From assembly GCF_003991905.1 (NCBI RefSeq), contig NZ_RSCL01000004.1, positions 186,001 through 250,000 on the forward strand: a DNA stretch of 64,000 nucleotides, given 5' to 3'. Positions within the stretch are counted from its first letter, which is position 1; each line of letters begins with the position of its first letter. The stretch is from Dulcicalothrix desertica PCC 7102 (GTDB lineage Bacteria; Cyanobacteriota; Cyanobacteriia; Cyanobacteriales; Nostocaceae). This document shows positions 19,436 through 27,835 of this stretch, piece by piece. Made by a program: the position numbers and the translations under genes. Under the pieces are notes generated by a model that saw only the letters and a program-made list of their open reading frames with translations, had not been told where the DNA came from and did not search any database.

Positions 19436-19567
19436 ATGCAGTCTGACCGTCAAAAGAAAATCATGGAACACTTAAGCCGCAGTAAGGGTGATTTTATCAA
19501 CCCCAAGCTTGACTCAGCTTCTCGTAAGCAGCAAATTATGGATCATGTCCGGTTAAGTAAAGGTTAG
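19436..19567 (+). CDS. 43-residue protein with an internal repeat, unknown function
   Basis: A short frame ATG...TAG: charged, with two similar halves, RQKKIMEHLSRSKG and RKQQIMDHVRLSKG. The duplicated pattern R(K/Q)xxIMxHxxxSKG argues that it is translated and selected. It lies 50 bases after the P450 gene on the same strand; there is no strong ribosome-binding site. I do not recognise a named family. It may be a small regulator or an adaptor. Confidence 0.6.
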   Translation: MQSDRQKKIMEHLSRSKGDFINPKLDSASRKQQIMDHVRLSKG

Positions 19568-19572
19568 GCAAC

Positions 19573-19640
19573 GGATGAGAGCGGATGTAACGGATAAAAG
19601 AATCAACTATTCGTTACATCCGTTTATGATTCTTTGCTAA
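19573..19640. repeat. GTAACGGAT-type repeat with inverted arms
   Basis: CAACGGATGA, GCGGATGTAACGGAT and then, inverted, TTCGTTACATCCGTTTATGATTCTTTGC. The two arms can pair into a long imperfect hairpin following the 43-residue gene. Same family as 20432-20530, 40624-40660 and 54850-54877. Confidence 0.65.
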
Positions 19641-19729
19641 GGCGCCTTGGTTCGTACCCATACATTCTCAGGGCGATTTTTAGTAATATTTTTTAGTAAT
19701 ATATTTATATTATCGTAGGTGAACCTAGT

Positions 19730-19969
19730 ATGAGTCCAGAACAAGAGTTATTAGAAAAGTGGCGTTCTCTCCCTGAAAATAAACAAGAAGAAGTACTAGA
19801 TTTTGTGGACTATCTTCATTTGAAAAATTCAGCAACGAAACCTCCATTAGGTGAACGTCTACGAAAAATTCGTGAAAAGATTGTTGCTTCAGGTAAACCT
19901 TTATTAGATGAGGATGAAATAGAAAGAGAACTTGCTAGTCGTAGAGGTGGATTACAAAGTAGAGAATAA
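19730..19969 (+). CDS. antitoxin-like protein (DUF2281-type) of a PIN toxin pair
   Basis: 79 residues. The N-terminus (LLEKWRSLPENKQEEVLDFVDYL) has the pattern of DUF2281-like small antitoxins, and the charged C-terminus would bind the toxin. Its stop codon overlaps the start of the PIN-domain gene by one base (TAATG), the typical translational coupling of toxin-antitoxin pairs. Identification rests mostly on that arrangement and on the N-terminal motif. Confidence 0.75.
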   Translation: MSPEQELLEKWRSLPENKQEEVLDFVDYLHLKNSATKPPLGERLRKIREKIVASGKPLLDEDEIERELASRRGGLQSRE

Positions 19970-20373
19970 TGAGCATAGCTTATATTGATTCAGGGGTATT
20001 ATTGAGTGCTACAGATGGCACGAGTAGAATTGCTGAGAAAGCTTTACAAGTTTTGGGGGATTCAAATCGTAAGTTTGCTTCAAGTCAATTTGTTAAGTTG
20101 GAAGTAATTCCTAAAGCTGTTTATAACAAGCAAACAGAAGAATCTGAATTTTATGAAGAATTTTTTAGTGATGTTACTTATTGGGCACGGGATTTAGAAC
20201 AAGTAGTTCAAGATGCTTATAATATTGGCTGTAACTACGGTTTAGCTGCAATGGATGCTTTACATATTGCAGCAGCACTGTCAGTTGATGCGGATGAGTT
20301 TATAACTACTGAGAAGCCAACAAAGCCGATGTTTAGGGTTACAAGCATTAGAGTCACTTCTATTTTTAGTTAA
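19969..20373 (+). CDS. PIN-domain ribonuclease toxin
   Basis: 134 residues. PIN-fold acidic residues are visible: Asp in AYIDSGVLL, Glu in VKLEVIPKA, Asp in AAMDALHIAAAL, and the late DEFITTEKPT. PIN toxins cleave RNA, often tRNA, when freed from their antitoxin. The start overlaps the antitoxin stop. The C-terminus ends with a small duplication (RVTSIRVTSI) that may be a recent in-frame repeat. Confidence 0.82.
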   Translation: MSIAYIDSGVLLSATDGTSRIAEKALQVLGDSNRKFASSQFVKLEVIPKAVYNKQTEESEFYEEFFSDVTYWARDLEQVVQDAYNIGCNYGLAAMDALHIAAALSVDADEFITTEKPTKPMFRVTSIRVTSIFS

Positions 20374-20431
20374 TGTTGTATGGTGGAACCAGTTAATAAC
20401 CCAACAAAGCCTAAATTGTTGTTGGGTTGGT

Positions 20432-20530
20432 TAGCAACGGATAAAGCGGATGTAACGGATGACTTATTCGTAAAACAAAGTTTAGTTAATTAAAGTAACT
20501 TATCCGTTACATCCGTTTATCATCCGTTGC
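20432..20530. repeat. GTAACGGAT-type inverted repeat overlapping a gene end
   Basis: GCAACGGATAAAGCGGATGTAACGGATGA on the left pairs with TTATCCGTTACATCCGTTTATCATCCGTTGC on the right. The right arm includes the stop and last codons of the acyltransferase gene on the minus strand. It sits between convergent genes and may end both transcripts. Confidence 0.7.
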
Positions 20531-21929
20531 TAATCATGGTTTGTAAAGCTTTGTGTAGGTCTTGGGTTAGTTCGGTGACGGTTTTTCTGGCTGACTGACG
20601 GTCTTGTTTGTAGCTTTGCCAATATTGGGTTACCGAAATTGGTGTGCCAACTTTTACTGTTGACTGGCGCCAACCTAAGTTAGGGCGCCCAGGAAATGTG
20701 TCATCCTGGAGACGTGACATCATGTCATATATTAATAGTGTTGTTTCAGCGAAGCGCTCAAATGTTGGTTTATCTTTTATGTATGTGGCTGTAACAGCGA
20801 CAAAACTCTCTACCAAACGCATATGCTGCAAGCGTTTTGCTGCTTCTGTTGCTGCCCAGTCAGCAAGTCCGCGCGTAAGTGGGGTTAAAGTATCTAAAGA
20901 AGGTAAATCTTCGCGGTAAATATAACTCCAACCAGCTTCTTCTAAACGACGACAGCGGTCTATAAAGTTTCCTTGCGGTTGTAAACCGAAGTGTTGCTCG
21001 CTAACACGCAAGGCTATATCCTGCAAACGGTGAAGACGAGCAATGATAATTTGGTTAGCTTCTGCTTCTGAGTCTAAGTCAATTGGCACAAGGGTTTGAT
21101 GATAAAAACGTTGATAAAAATCTTCTATTTCTGAAAGTATTTTTTCAGCAAGACGCAGTATGCGCTGGTAATAAATTTCTTCGCGCTTCAATGAAGAGTC
21201 TACTGCGGACTCAAGTCCACTCATCGCTTCTAATTTACTCAACAGCCAATCAAGCTTTTTCCAAGGTGGGTTAGGGTAACTGTATTGAATGGTAATGGGG
21301 ACTATAAATACTTCTTCCGAACGATTGGCTTTTTGTAAATCTTCTACACACCAAAATCCTAGCTGGGCAACACCAGGTTCTAACGGACTAACTTTACCAC
21401 TGTGTCCATTAGTGGCGCCTTCTGGGGCAACAGATATGGGTATATTACTGTTGAGAAATAATTCGCGCGCTGTTTGTAAACCAGTTTTATCAACTCGTTT
21501 ACCGCGACGAATAGGGAATCCACCTAAAAACGAGAAAAATTCTCCCAACCAGTTACCTGCCCATATCGTCATCCCTCGTTCGTAGATAAAGTGGCTATGA
21601 ACAGGTTCTTTTAATTTAATTCCATGCTGACGCGCGCTCTTGGGAACACCGCGCGAGATTAAATAAAGCATTGATAGCGGGTCATCGACTTCAGGATGAC
21701 GAAATGCCATCAAGAAACGAACTTTACCCGCTTGGAACTGTTCGTATAGTTTAGCTAATTCCAAAGCGTTCTCGGTTTCAACTCGAATGATCTTCGCAGG
21801 TAGCCAGCGTCGAAGACGAAAGCGCAATAGTATGGGTAATGACCATTGAACAATCTGGAGGAAAAATCGATTGAAACGTGGGGCTATAAATTTTAATGGC
21901 GGTTGAACGCTTTTAATTTCTTCAGACAA
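20520..21929 (-). CDS. 1-acyl-glycerol-phosphate acyltransferase family protein
   Basis: 469 residues. The acyltransferase (PlsC-like) core lies in the first half: HPEVDD fits the HxxxxD catalytic motif (residues about 80-85), followed by GGFPIRRGKRVDKTG and the PEGATN substrate motif. The C-terminal half is helical and specific to a cyanobacterial group. These enzymes transfer acyl chains to glycerol-phosphate lipids at the membrane, but the exact acceptor is unknown. The start ATG at 21929 is the first in frame; upstream is a 232-base gap to the divergent gluconokinase gene. Confidence 0.82.
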   Translation of the reverse strand: MSEEIKSVQPPLKFIAPRFNRFFLQIVQWSLPILLRFRLRRWLPAKIIRVETENALELAKLYEQFQAGKVRFLMAFRHPEVDDPLSMLYLISRGVPKSARQHGIKLKEPVHSHFIYERGMTIWAGNWLGEFFSFLGGFPIRRGKRVDKTGLQTARELFLNSNIPISVAPEGATNGHSGKVSPLEPGVAQLGFWCVEDLQKANRSEEVFIVPITIQYSYPNPPWKKLDWLLSKLEAMSGLESAVDSSLKREEIYYQRILRLAEKILSEIEDFYQRFYHQTLVPIDLDSEAEANQIIIARLHRLQDIALRVSEQHFGLQPQGNFIDRCRRLEEAGWSYIYREDLPSLDTLTPLTRGLADWAATEAAKRLQHMRLVESFVAVTATYIKDKPTFERFAETTLLIYDMMSRLQDDTFPGRPNLGWRQSTVKVGTPISVTQYWQSYKQDRQSARKTVTELTQDLHKALQTMISNG

Positions 21930-22161
21930 GGCTATTCTCCAGATTTAGTCAATCTTGCCTACTGACCCAAAGATATAAAAGTATACATTACTTTGGCTTC
22001 TTTGACGCAGTAGCTTGCTCTAAACATCTCTAATTTTAGAATTTTGCCTGAATTTTTGCTTGAACGCCAAAATTAAGAGCGAAAAATAGGCTTAAAAAAA
22101 TTGCTGAACGGTTACAGGCTAGTTTAGTTACACTATATTTAGTGAAGCCATCACGAGAAAA

Positions 22162-22644
22162 ATGATAATTATTGTCATGGGTGTATCAGGTTCGGGCAAA
22201 TCAACGATTGGTAAACAGCTAGCGGATTCGTTAGGCTATGAATTTCACGATGCCGATGATTATCATCCTCAATTCAATGTCAGTAAAATGCAGCAAGGTA
22301 TTCCGCTTACAGATGCAGATAGAATACCTTGGTTAGAAATATTGCAAGCTTTAATTCATAAATGGTTATTAGAACACCGTTCGACAGTACTAGCTTGTTC
22401 AGCATTAAAAGCTACTTATCGTCAATATCTTAACGGCAACGATGAGATTCAACTAGTTTATCTCAATGGCTCATTTGAAACTATTGAAGCACGATTGAGA
22501 CGGCGCCAAAATCATTTTATGTCATCTGGTCTTCTTCAAAGCCAATTTGAAGCGCTCGAAGAACCAGTAAACAGCATCAAGGTAGATATCTCATCTTCCC
22601 CCGAAATTATTGTTCAGCAAATACGCGCGCAGTTAAAAATTTAA
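22162..22644 (+). CDS. gntK: gluconokinase
   Basis: 160 residues, normal for the GntK family. The P-loop GVSGSGKST lies at residues 7-15. FHDADDYHP, NVSKMQQGIPLTDADRIPWL and LACSALKATYRQYL are gluconokinase signatures. It phosphorylates D-gluconate to 6-phosphogluconate, feeding the oxidative pentose phosphate pathway. A carbohydrate kinase gene lies about 0.7 kb downstream on the other strand. Confidence 0.93.
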   Translation: MIIIVMGVSGSGKSTIGKQLADSLGYEFHDADDYHPQFNVSKMQQGIPLTDADRIPWLEILQALIHKWLLEHRSTVLACSALKATYRQYLNGNDEIQLVYLNGSFETIEARLRRRQNHFMSSGLLQSQFEALEEPVNSIKVDISSSPEIIVQQIRAQLKI

Positions 22645-22659
22645 GTTAATAATTAATAC

Positions 22660-23049
22660 TTATTTAGTGGTAGAAATCTGACATCGTTTTAGTGGTTGAC
22701 CTTTGACAAAGTGACTTTCAACAATGGCGCCGACATCTTCAGGAGTTAGATGACCATATACATAACGCTTCGGAAATAGCAATCGTCTAAGTTTTACCTG
22801 TAGTTTAGTAGGTAGCCAAGAAAACTCGTTTCGATTAGGCTGATAAACCATTGCGACTGCTCCAGTTTCACAATGATCTAGGCACCCAGAACGACGAACT
22901 TCAACGCGCTTATGCAACATTCGTGTTTGAATTTCATCTTGAAACGTTTGGTAAACATCCAGCCCACCTGCATTACAACAACACCCTTCCTCTGCATTCT
23001 CTGGGCGCCGTTTAGTACAAACAAAAACACGGTATTGAGGTGAATCCAT
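22660..23049 (-). CDS. thioredoxin-like [2Fe-2S] ferredoxin
   Basis: 129 residues from the ATG at 23049 (an upstream in-frame start at 23109 would add 20 residues unlike the family). The cluster ligands are CTKRRPENAEEGCCCNAGG and, later, SGCLDHCETGAV; this fits thioredoxin-fold 2Fe-2S proteins, where the spacing varies. The C-terminal YGHLTPEDVGAIVESHF is typical. Likely a small electron carrier or iron-sulfur sensor; partner unknown. It converges with gntK, leaving 15 bases. Confidence 0.88.
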   Translation of the reverse strand: MDSPQYRVFVCTKRRPENAEEGCCCNAGGLDVYQTFQDEIQTRMLHKRVEVRRSGCLDHCETGAVAMVYQPNRNEFSWLPTKLQVKLRRLLFPKRYVYGHLTPEDVGAIVESHFVKGQPLKRCQISTTK

Positions 23050-23315
23050 AACGTTTTGCTCTTCAACAGTTATTACTCGTATGGTAAGAGCAAATATTCG
23101 TATTGCCAACTCACTTTTGATCTTGGTGCTTCAATGCCTAAATAAAGGTCAACAATGTATAAAAAGTATAAGTTTAAAGGTGAATGAATCTGTATTTGTT
23201 AAAGAAGTTGGGCGTCTTGAGTAATATATAAAAAAACTCTTGTGGGATGCAAGTCCCCTTGCGTCCCTTAAATGTGGCAAATATTTATGTTGGGTTCATG
23301 ACGCCTCCACCCAAC

Positions 23316-24293
23316 CTACGATATTTGGGAGGCGAGGAATGCTTCTACTTCGGCGAGAGTGGGTTGGGAAGCAATGGCGCCAGGTTTCAAGGTAGTTAAT
23401 GCACCAACTGCACTTGCATATCGTACAATTCCACGAGCGGTTTCTTTATCTTTAAGACTTGGAATACCGTGAGTTAATAGTTGATGAATAAAGCCAGCTA
23501 GAAAACTGTCTCCGGCGCCTGTTGTGTCAACTACGGGTACTGAAAAAGAAGGTAATTTGCCTTCGTTTTCATCTAAGCAGTATGCACAACCGTTTTCACC
23601 GTCTGTTACTAACACACCTTCAACTGAGTCGAGACGATAGTTAATTGCACCTGCATCGCTGGTATCAAATAACCATTCTGCTTCTTCTTTAGCAAGCTTA
23701 ACAAAATCTACTTTTTTAAAGATTTTACGAATTATATCTGGTGCTATTGCTGGATTATGCCAAAATACTGGGCGCCAGTTCACGTCAAGAATAATTTTCA
23801 TGTCGTATTTTTCCGCCAAGTCCAAAGCGTGATGTACAGCTTTGCCGCTTTCGGGATAGGCTAACTCTAAAGTGCCTAAAACTAAAATATCTGCTGCTTC
23901 AAATAATGATGGTGGTAATTCTTTTGCGTTGAAGCGTGTATCCGCAAACTCGCTAGTGTCGTAATTACCGAACCCCGCAAAAGTCCGGTCGCCGCTTAAA
24001 CTTCTTGTTACATAAACTTGCCGCGTTGGCGCCGACTCAGACCGTTGTAAACCAGTTGTGTCAACCCCAACATCATTTAAAAGCTTTACTAATTCATTAC
24101 CTGGTTGATCTTCACCCACACAACCAACGAAACCCGCAGGTATTCCCAACTTGACTAACGCACAAGCAACATTAGCTGGCGCCCCCCCTGGATAGGGAGT
24201 CCATGACTCAACTGAAGAGAGGTCACGTCCTAGTTGGTCAGCTAAGAGGTCAAATAAAACTTCGCCGAGACACAATACACGGGGATTACTCAT
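23316..24293 (-). CDS. PfkB-family sugar kinase, fructokinase-like
   Basis: 325 residues. Motif 1 YPGGAPANVACALVKLG and motif 2 DTTGAGDSFLAGF (with the catalytic Asp) are the two PfkB signatures. FVGCVGEDQPGNELVKLL and NYDTSEFADTRF fit fructokinases. It should phosphorylate fructose (or a similar sugar) at the expense of ATP in sucrose use. The start is the first ATG; divergent from pedR across 359 bases. Confidence 0.88.
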   Translation of the reverse strand: MSNPRVLCLGEVLFDLLADQLGRDLSSVESWTPYPGGAPANVACALVKLGIPAGFVGCVGEDQPGNELVKLLNDVGVDTTGLQRSESAPTRQVYVTRSLSGDRTFAGFGNYDTSEFADTRFNAKELPPSLFEAADILVLGTLELAYPESGKAVHHALDLAEKYDMKIILDVNWRPVFWHNPAIAPDIIRKIFKKVDFVKLAKEEAEWLFDTSDAGAINYRLDSVEGVLVTDGENGCAYCLDENEGKLPSFSVPVVDTTGAGDSFLAGFIHQLLTHGIPSLKDKETARGIVRYASAVGALTTLKPGAIASQPTLAEVEAFLASQIS

Positions 24294-24652
24294 GCGCTCC
24301 TGTCCGTTTCTTTAGAAGGACAATTCCATCTAGAAAATTTACAACTAAAAATTTACAATAATTTTGACCCACGGTCGGCAGTTGTTCACACAAATCTACA
24401 AGAACTTTTATTACTGATTTCACTTTGTATGAATTAAAAACAACATTTCACCTTTGAATGCGCTGGTATTTTCTTCATATATAGCGTATAATAAAAAACT
24501 AAGTAACACAAAAATGTGCTACGGCTAACTGGCCAATTAAAGAATTCTTTATTATCGTATTACCGCTAACAGTTGAAACACCGACTAGACAAAGAATCTT
24601 CTAGAATGAGAAAGAGCGATTGAGTACATATACTAGGAGGATTCAGTAAAAC
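24294..24652. other. divergent promoter region between fructokinase and pedR
   Basis: A gene-free stretch of 359 bases. A strong ribosome-binding site AGGAGG (24635-24640) lies 12 bases before the pedR start. The region is A+T-rich, with ATATATAGCGTATAATAAAA around 24475-24495 as a possible -10 box (TATAAT). No RNA gene is recognised. Confidence 0.5.
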
Positions 24653-24922
24653 ATGGCTAGTGGCGAGTCACAAACCCCTGTAAGTCTTTCAGACAGAGAA
24701 CTGCAAATTATCGACTTAGTAGCCGCTGGCTTAACTAACCAAGATATTGCAGGCAAGCTTGAAATTAGCAAGCGCACAGTTGATAACCACATCAGCAACA
24801 TTCTTACCAAAACGCAAACCGATAACCGTGTCGCGCTTGTGCGTTGGGCAATGCGCTGGGGCAAAGTTTGCCTAAATGATGTGAACTGTTGTACTTTGCC
24901 AAACCCAAACCAACCTGATTGA
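24653..24922 (+). CDS. pedR: small LuxR-type DNA-binding regulator, PedR-like
   Basis: 89 residues, essentially only a GerE/LuxR helix-turn-helix domain (SDRELQIIDLVAAGLTNQDI, KLEISKRTVDNHISNIL). The C-terminal VCLNDVNCC carries the cysteines that, in Synechocystis PedR, respond to thioredoxin and so to photosynthetic electron flow. PedR senses the redox state of photosystem I acceptors and controls chlorophyll and stress genes. The name is by resemblance in length, domain and cysteine tail. A strong AGGAGG precedes the ATG. Confidence 0.75.
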   Translation: MASGESQTPVSLSDRELQIIDLVAAGLTNQDIAGKLEISKRTVDNHISNILTKTQTDNRVALVRWAMRWGKVCLNDVNCCTLPNPNQPD

Positions 24923-25201
24923 ATACATATTCGCTTCTTTCAACTTTTAAACACGACTCAGCAATTATGGCTGGTTGCTGTCCGTTCTCCTCACGTCGCA
25001 GCTTGTGTGTCAACCAGTCAGAAAGCAACTTCAATTTCTCTCTTCTTGGTTATACGTAGCTTTTGGCGAACAGGTGTTGCATTATTACGCTATCTCCGTA
25101 AAAAACACAGACAACTTCAAACCTGCTAACATTCGCGCGCAAGCGCACTCTCTATACAGACCGGAGTTTAAAAGCTTCGGTCTAATTTTTTCCCAAATCT
25201 T
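24923..25201. other. gene-free stretch after pedR
   Basis: No credible coding frame. GACCGGAGTTTAAAAGCTTCGGTCT (about 25159-25183) forms a hairpin followed by AATTTTTT and may be the pedR terminator. The repeat copy B begins at 25202. Confidence 0.5.
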
Positions 25202-25271
25202 TAGAAACCCGGTTTCTTGTTCGATAGCTTGTAATAGAAACGACAATTTTGCATAGAAACCGGGTTTCTTT
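25202..25271. repeat. AGAAACC-ended short repeat (copy B)
   Basis: About 70 bp, starting TAGAAACCCGGTTTCTTG and ending TAGAAACCGGGTTTCTTT, with TCGATAGCTTGTAATAGAAA in the middle. Same architecture as the copy at 3761. Confidence 0.75.
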
Positions 25272-25376
25272 GTTTCTCAGCAAAACTCAATAAAAATTTG
25301 TAGTTATTTGATTGATACAAGAGTTAAATTAAAAATATCTTCAATACTCCATTAATTCTAAGAGGGCGGTGTTTTA

Positions 25377-26039
25377 ATGAATACCTCTGTTCCTGTACAG
25401 GGTAACTCCAATTCCCTTGATTTTGTAAATCTTGATTTGTTGGATTTTATTACTCCTCAGCCTAACCAAGATAAGGAGTTGCTTGCACTGCTGCATTTTG
25501 TACCTGGCTTAAAAGAAATTTTGATGTTACGTCAGGTTCATGCACTTGAACACGCTACTGTGTGGCTTTTGAGTCAACCCCGTTCTTCCCGGTTTATTTC
25601 GCTGCTACCTCGTAATTTTCAGGTAGATAACGAATCACTTGGAGGATTATCTACCGAACAAGGCTTTTTTCTCTACGGTGATGTTAATATCAGTGATTTA
25701 CGTCGCGCTGTTACCAACGGTCTTCAACGTTTAAAAGACGGTGAGTGGAATTTAGCTGTTCATCCTCGGTGTGGTACTAATGTATCGACATCAATGTTAC
25801 TGACTGCGGGATGTGCAGTAGGAATGCATTTAATTATGCCACGCGGATTAATCGAACAGTTGTTTGGGTTGGGAATAGCTACCACTCTTGCTGGTGAGTT
25901 GGCGCCTTATGTCGGCGCTTTAGCACAGCGTTACTTAACGACATCTGTACCTTTTAATCTCAGTATCGAGAGTATTACCAAAACTAGGGATATGTGGGGA
26001 CGTGAAGCGCATTTCGTGAAGGTTCAATGGCAAAGTTAG
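25377..26039 (+). CDS. conserved protein of unknown function (DUF6391-like)
   Basis: 220 residues. LRQVHALEHATVWLLSQ, GFFLYGDV and HPRCGTNVSTSMLLTAG are the striking motifs; they suggest the DUF6391 group found in cyanobacteria, though I cannot verify that here. HALEHA and the CGTN cysteine could bind metal. A hydrophobic stretch about residues 138-178 may be a membrane hairpin. The next gene overlaps its end by 13 bases and so is co-translated. Confidence 0.7.
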   Translation: MNTSVPVQGNSNSLDFVNLDLLDFITPQPNQDKELLALLHFVPGLKEILMLRQVHALEHATVWLLSQPRSSRFISLLPRNFQVDNESLGGLSTEQGFFLYGDVNISDLRRAVTNGLQRLKDGEWNLAVHPRCGTNVSTSMLLTAGCAVGMHLIMPRGLIEQLFGLGIATTLAGELAPYVGALAQRYLTTSVPFNLSIESITKTRDMWGREAHFVKVQWQS

Positions 26040-26434
26040 AAAGAAATTTTTTTAGGTATCGTGTAGCGCTACTTATTAGCATTATATTTATTGTGCCACT
26101 GGGTTATTTTGTACGCTTTGCACAAGGATTTGGATATCCTGAACTGTATGATTTTTTGGGGAGCGTTGCTTATGAGATATTTTGGATTTTATTAGTTGGT
26201 TTTGTTTATCCGAAAGCTTCTCCTTTATGGACTGCGGTTGGAGTTTGTGTTGCTACTTGTGGAATAGAGTTTTTACAGCTAGTGAAATCTCCTTTTCTTG
26301 AAGCTGCACGCGCGACGTTGCTAGGGAGGCTTGTTTTGGGTAATACTTTTGTTTGGTCTGATTTTATTTCTTATTTTTTTGGTAGCTTTGCTGGGTGGTT
26401 TTGGATGCGCTGGTTAGTTAAAATTCGTAAGTGA
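26027..26434 (+). CDS. DUF2809-type membrane protein
   Basis: 135 residues with four predicted membrane helices. Family-type features: LGYFVRFAQG, the loop YDFLGSVAYEIFW, then FLQLVKSPFLEAARATLLGRLVLGNTFVWSDFISY. Function is unknown. It overlaps the preceding gene by 13 bases and the following glycosyltransferase by 4, making a tight three-gene operon. Confidence 0.8.
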   Translation: MAKLERNFFRYRVALLISIIFIVPLGYFVRFAQGFGYPELYDFLGSVAYEIFWILLVGFVYPKASPLWTAVGVCVATCGIEFLQLVKSPFLEAARATLLGRLVLGNTFVWSDFISYFFGSFAGWFWMRWLVKIRK

Positions 26435-27444
26435 ACCCGCCCATACAAAATATGCGAAAACTTTATTTTTTGTTGCCTGGTACGGATGCTAAATTTACTT
26501 GTGGTGGTTTGTTTGCGGAACTGAAGACGCTTAGTATTGCTCAAAATATTTGTGATGCGGAGGTTGTTACTTACCGTCAACGCGAACCTAATAAGCTTTT
26601 TTTGGATGATGTTCTTAAAGCATCTAGTCTTGAGGATGTTATTTTTGTTGTTAGTTGGGGATTTGATGTTCCTAAACTGGCGCCTTCTTTAAAGTCTCAT
26701 AACGTTATATATCATGCTCATAGTGCGGGTTACGGATTTAAGCTTCCGGCGAGTATTCCAATTATCACCGTTAGCCGTAATACAATGGGGTACTGGGGAC
26801 AGTTGGCGCCTAACTCTCTAATTTACTACTTACCAAATCAAATTAGCGACGAATTTACAAATTTAGATATAACGCGCGATATTGATGTACTAGTACAAGC
26901 GCGTAAATCTTCAAGTTACTTAATAAAAGATTTAATCCCAGCTTTACAAGAAAAATGTAATGTGTATATCGTTGAATCTTTTGTAAAAGATTTGACAAGT
27001 TTGTTTAATCGGGCAAAAGTATATTTATACGACTCGGCAGAATATTGGGCACTCCAAGGTGTTACCGAAGGTTTTGGCTTACAACCACTTGAAGCAATGG
27101 CTTGTGGATGTCATGTTTTTTCTAGTCTAAATAATGGACTCTCTGATTTTTTAGACCCAGGATTTAATTGCTATAAAATTGCCGGATATTCTAAAGAGTA
27201 TGACATGGAACGTATATTAAAGGTAACTGCGACTGAGCAACCCTTTAATTTATCTCAAGATTTCTTGACTGAATACCGATTAGATAATATTACCAGGCGC
27301 CTGCAAGTAATTCTCAGTGAGTTAAACGAATTCTTTGACCATAAACAAAAATACCCTGGCAATATCCCAGATTTTAGTAATATTCGCCTAACTCAGCTAA
27401 AAATACAGCAAGTATTAAGCAAAGTTAAAAAAAAGCTGAAATAA
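26431..27444 (+). CDS. glycosyltransferase, family 4-like
   Basis: 337 residues from GTG at 26431, which overlaps the previous stop by four bases (GTGA); ATG at 26452 (MRKLYFLLPG) is the alternative and gives the more typical N-terminus. The C-terminal GT-B half has VTEGFGLQPLEAMACGCHVF, the E(x7)E-type donor site of GT4 enzymes. The N-terminal half (KFTCGGLFAELKTL, VISWGFDVP-like VVSWGFDVP, NVIYHAHSAGYG) fits acceptor binding. Likely makes a surface polysaccharide or glycolipid. A broken rfbB lies just downstream. Confidence 0.85.
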   Translation: MNPPIQNMRKLYFLLPGTDAKFTCGGLFAELKTLSIAQNICDAEVVTYRQREPNKLFLDDVLKASSLEDVIFVVSWGFDVPKLAPSLKSHNVIYHAHSAGYGFKLPASIPIITVSRNTMGYWGQLAPNSLIYYLPNQISDEFTNLDITRDIDVLVQARKSSSYLIKDLIPALQEKCNVYIVESFVKDLTSLFNRAKVYLYDSAEYWALQGVTEGFGLQPLEAMACGCHVFSSLNNGLSDFLDPGFNCYKIAGYSKEYDMERILKVTATEQPFNLSQDFLTEYRLDNITRRLQVILSELNEFFDHKQKYPGNIPDFSNIRLTQLKIQQVLSKVKKKLK

Positions 27445-27453
27445 TTAGAAACC

Positions 27454-27520
27454 AGAAACCCGGTTTCTTTACTGAAATATTGTAATAAAAATAAAGATTT
27501 GACGTAGAAACCGGGTTTCT
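27454..27520. repeat. AGAAACC-ended short repeat (copy C)
   Basis: AGAAACCCGGTTTCTTTACTG on the left, TAGAAACCGGGTTTCT on the right, with AATATTGTAATAAAAA between. It lies right after the glycosyltransferase and before the rfbB remnant; its insertion or recombination may be tied to the loss of the downstream gene. Confidence 0.75.
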
Positions 27521-27545
27521 AGAATATTACACTCAGGTAAAACGA

Positions 27546-27701
27546 ATGAGTTATCGGTTGCTGGTTACTGGTAGTGCTGGGTTTATTGGCGCCAATTTTG
27601 TGAACCATTGGTTCACAAATTATCCTAATGACCGAGTGGTGGTGTTGGATGCTTTGACGTATGCTGGCAACCGTAGTAATTTGGCGCAATGGGAAATATA
27701 A
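27546..27701 (+). pseudogene. rfbB: truncated rfbB (dTDP-glucose 4,6-dehydratase), N-terminal remnant
   Basis: A 51-residue frame encodes the N-terminus of RfbB: MSYRLLVTGSAGFIGANFVN with the NAD-binding GxxGxxG loop, then VVVLDALTYAGNRSNL. The normal protein is about 350 residues; here it ends after LAQWEI with TAA, and none of the catalytic region follows. The next gene is a kinase on the same strand. A deletion has removed the remaining ~85 per cent. Any product would be inactive. Confidence 0.85.
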
Positions 27702-27835
27702 GAAGGTTTAAGCTTAACAGTACAATTGTATATTAGTAATCGTGATTGGTAGAAATCGTTACTTTCTGACGTTTTTTAATATTGTAGCTAACATAGTAGT
27801 ACTGATACGCTCCACCCGCAGTTGCTCGCTTTATA

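Noticed and set aside
25377-27444. The three-gene group as a polysaccharide export operon
   Set aside because: Only the last gene is a glycosyltransferase; the first two have no known link, so I annotate them separately.
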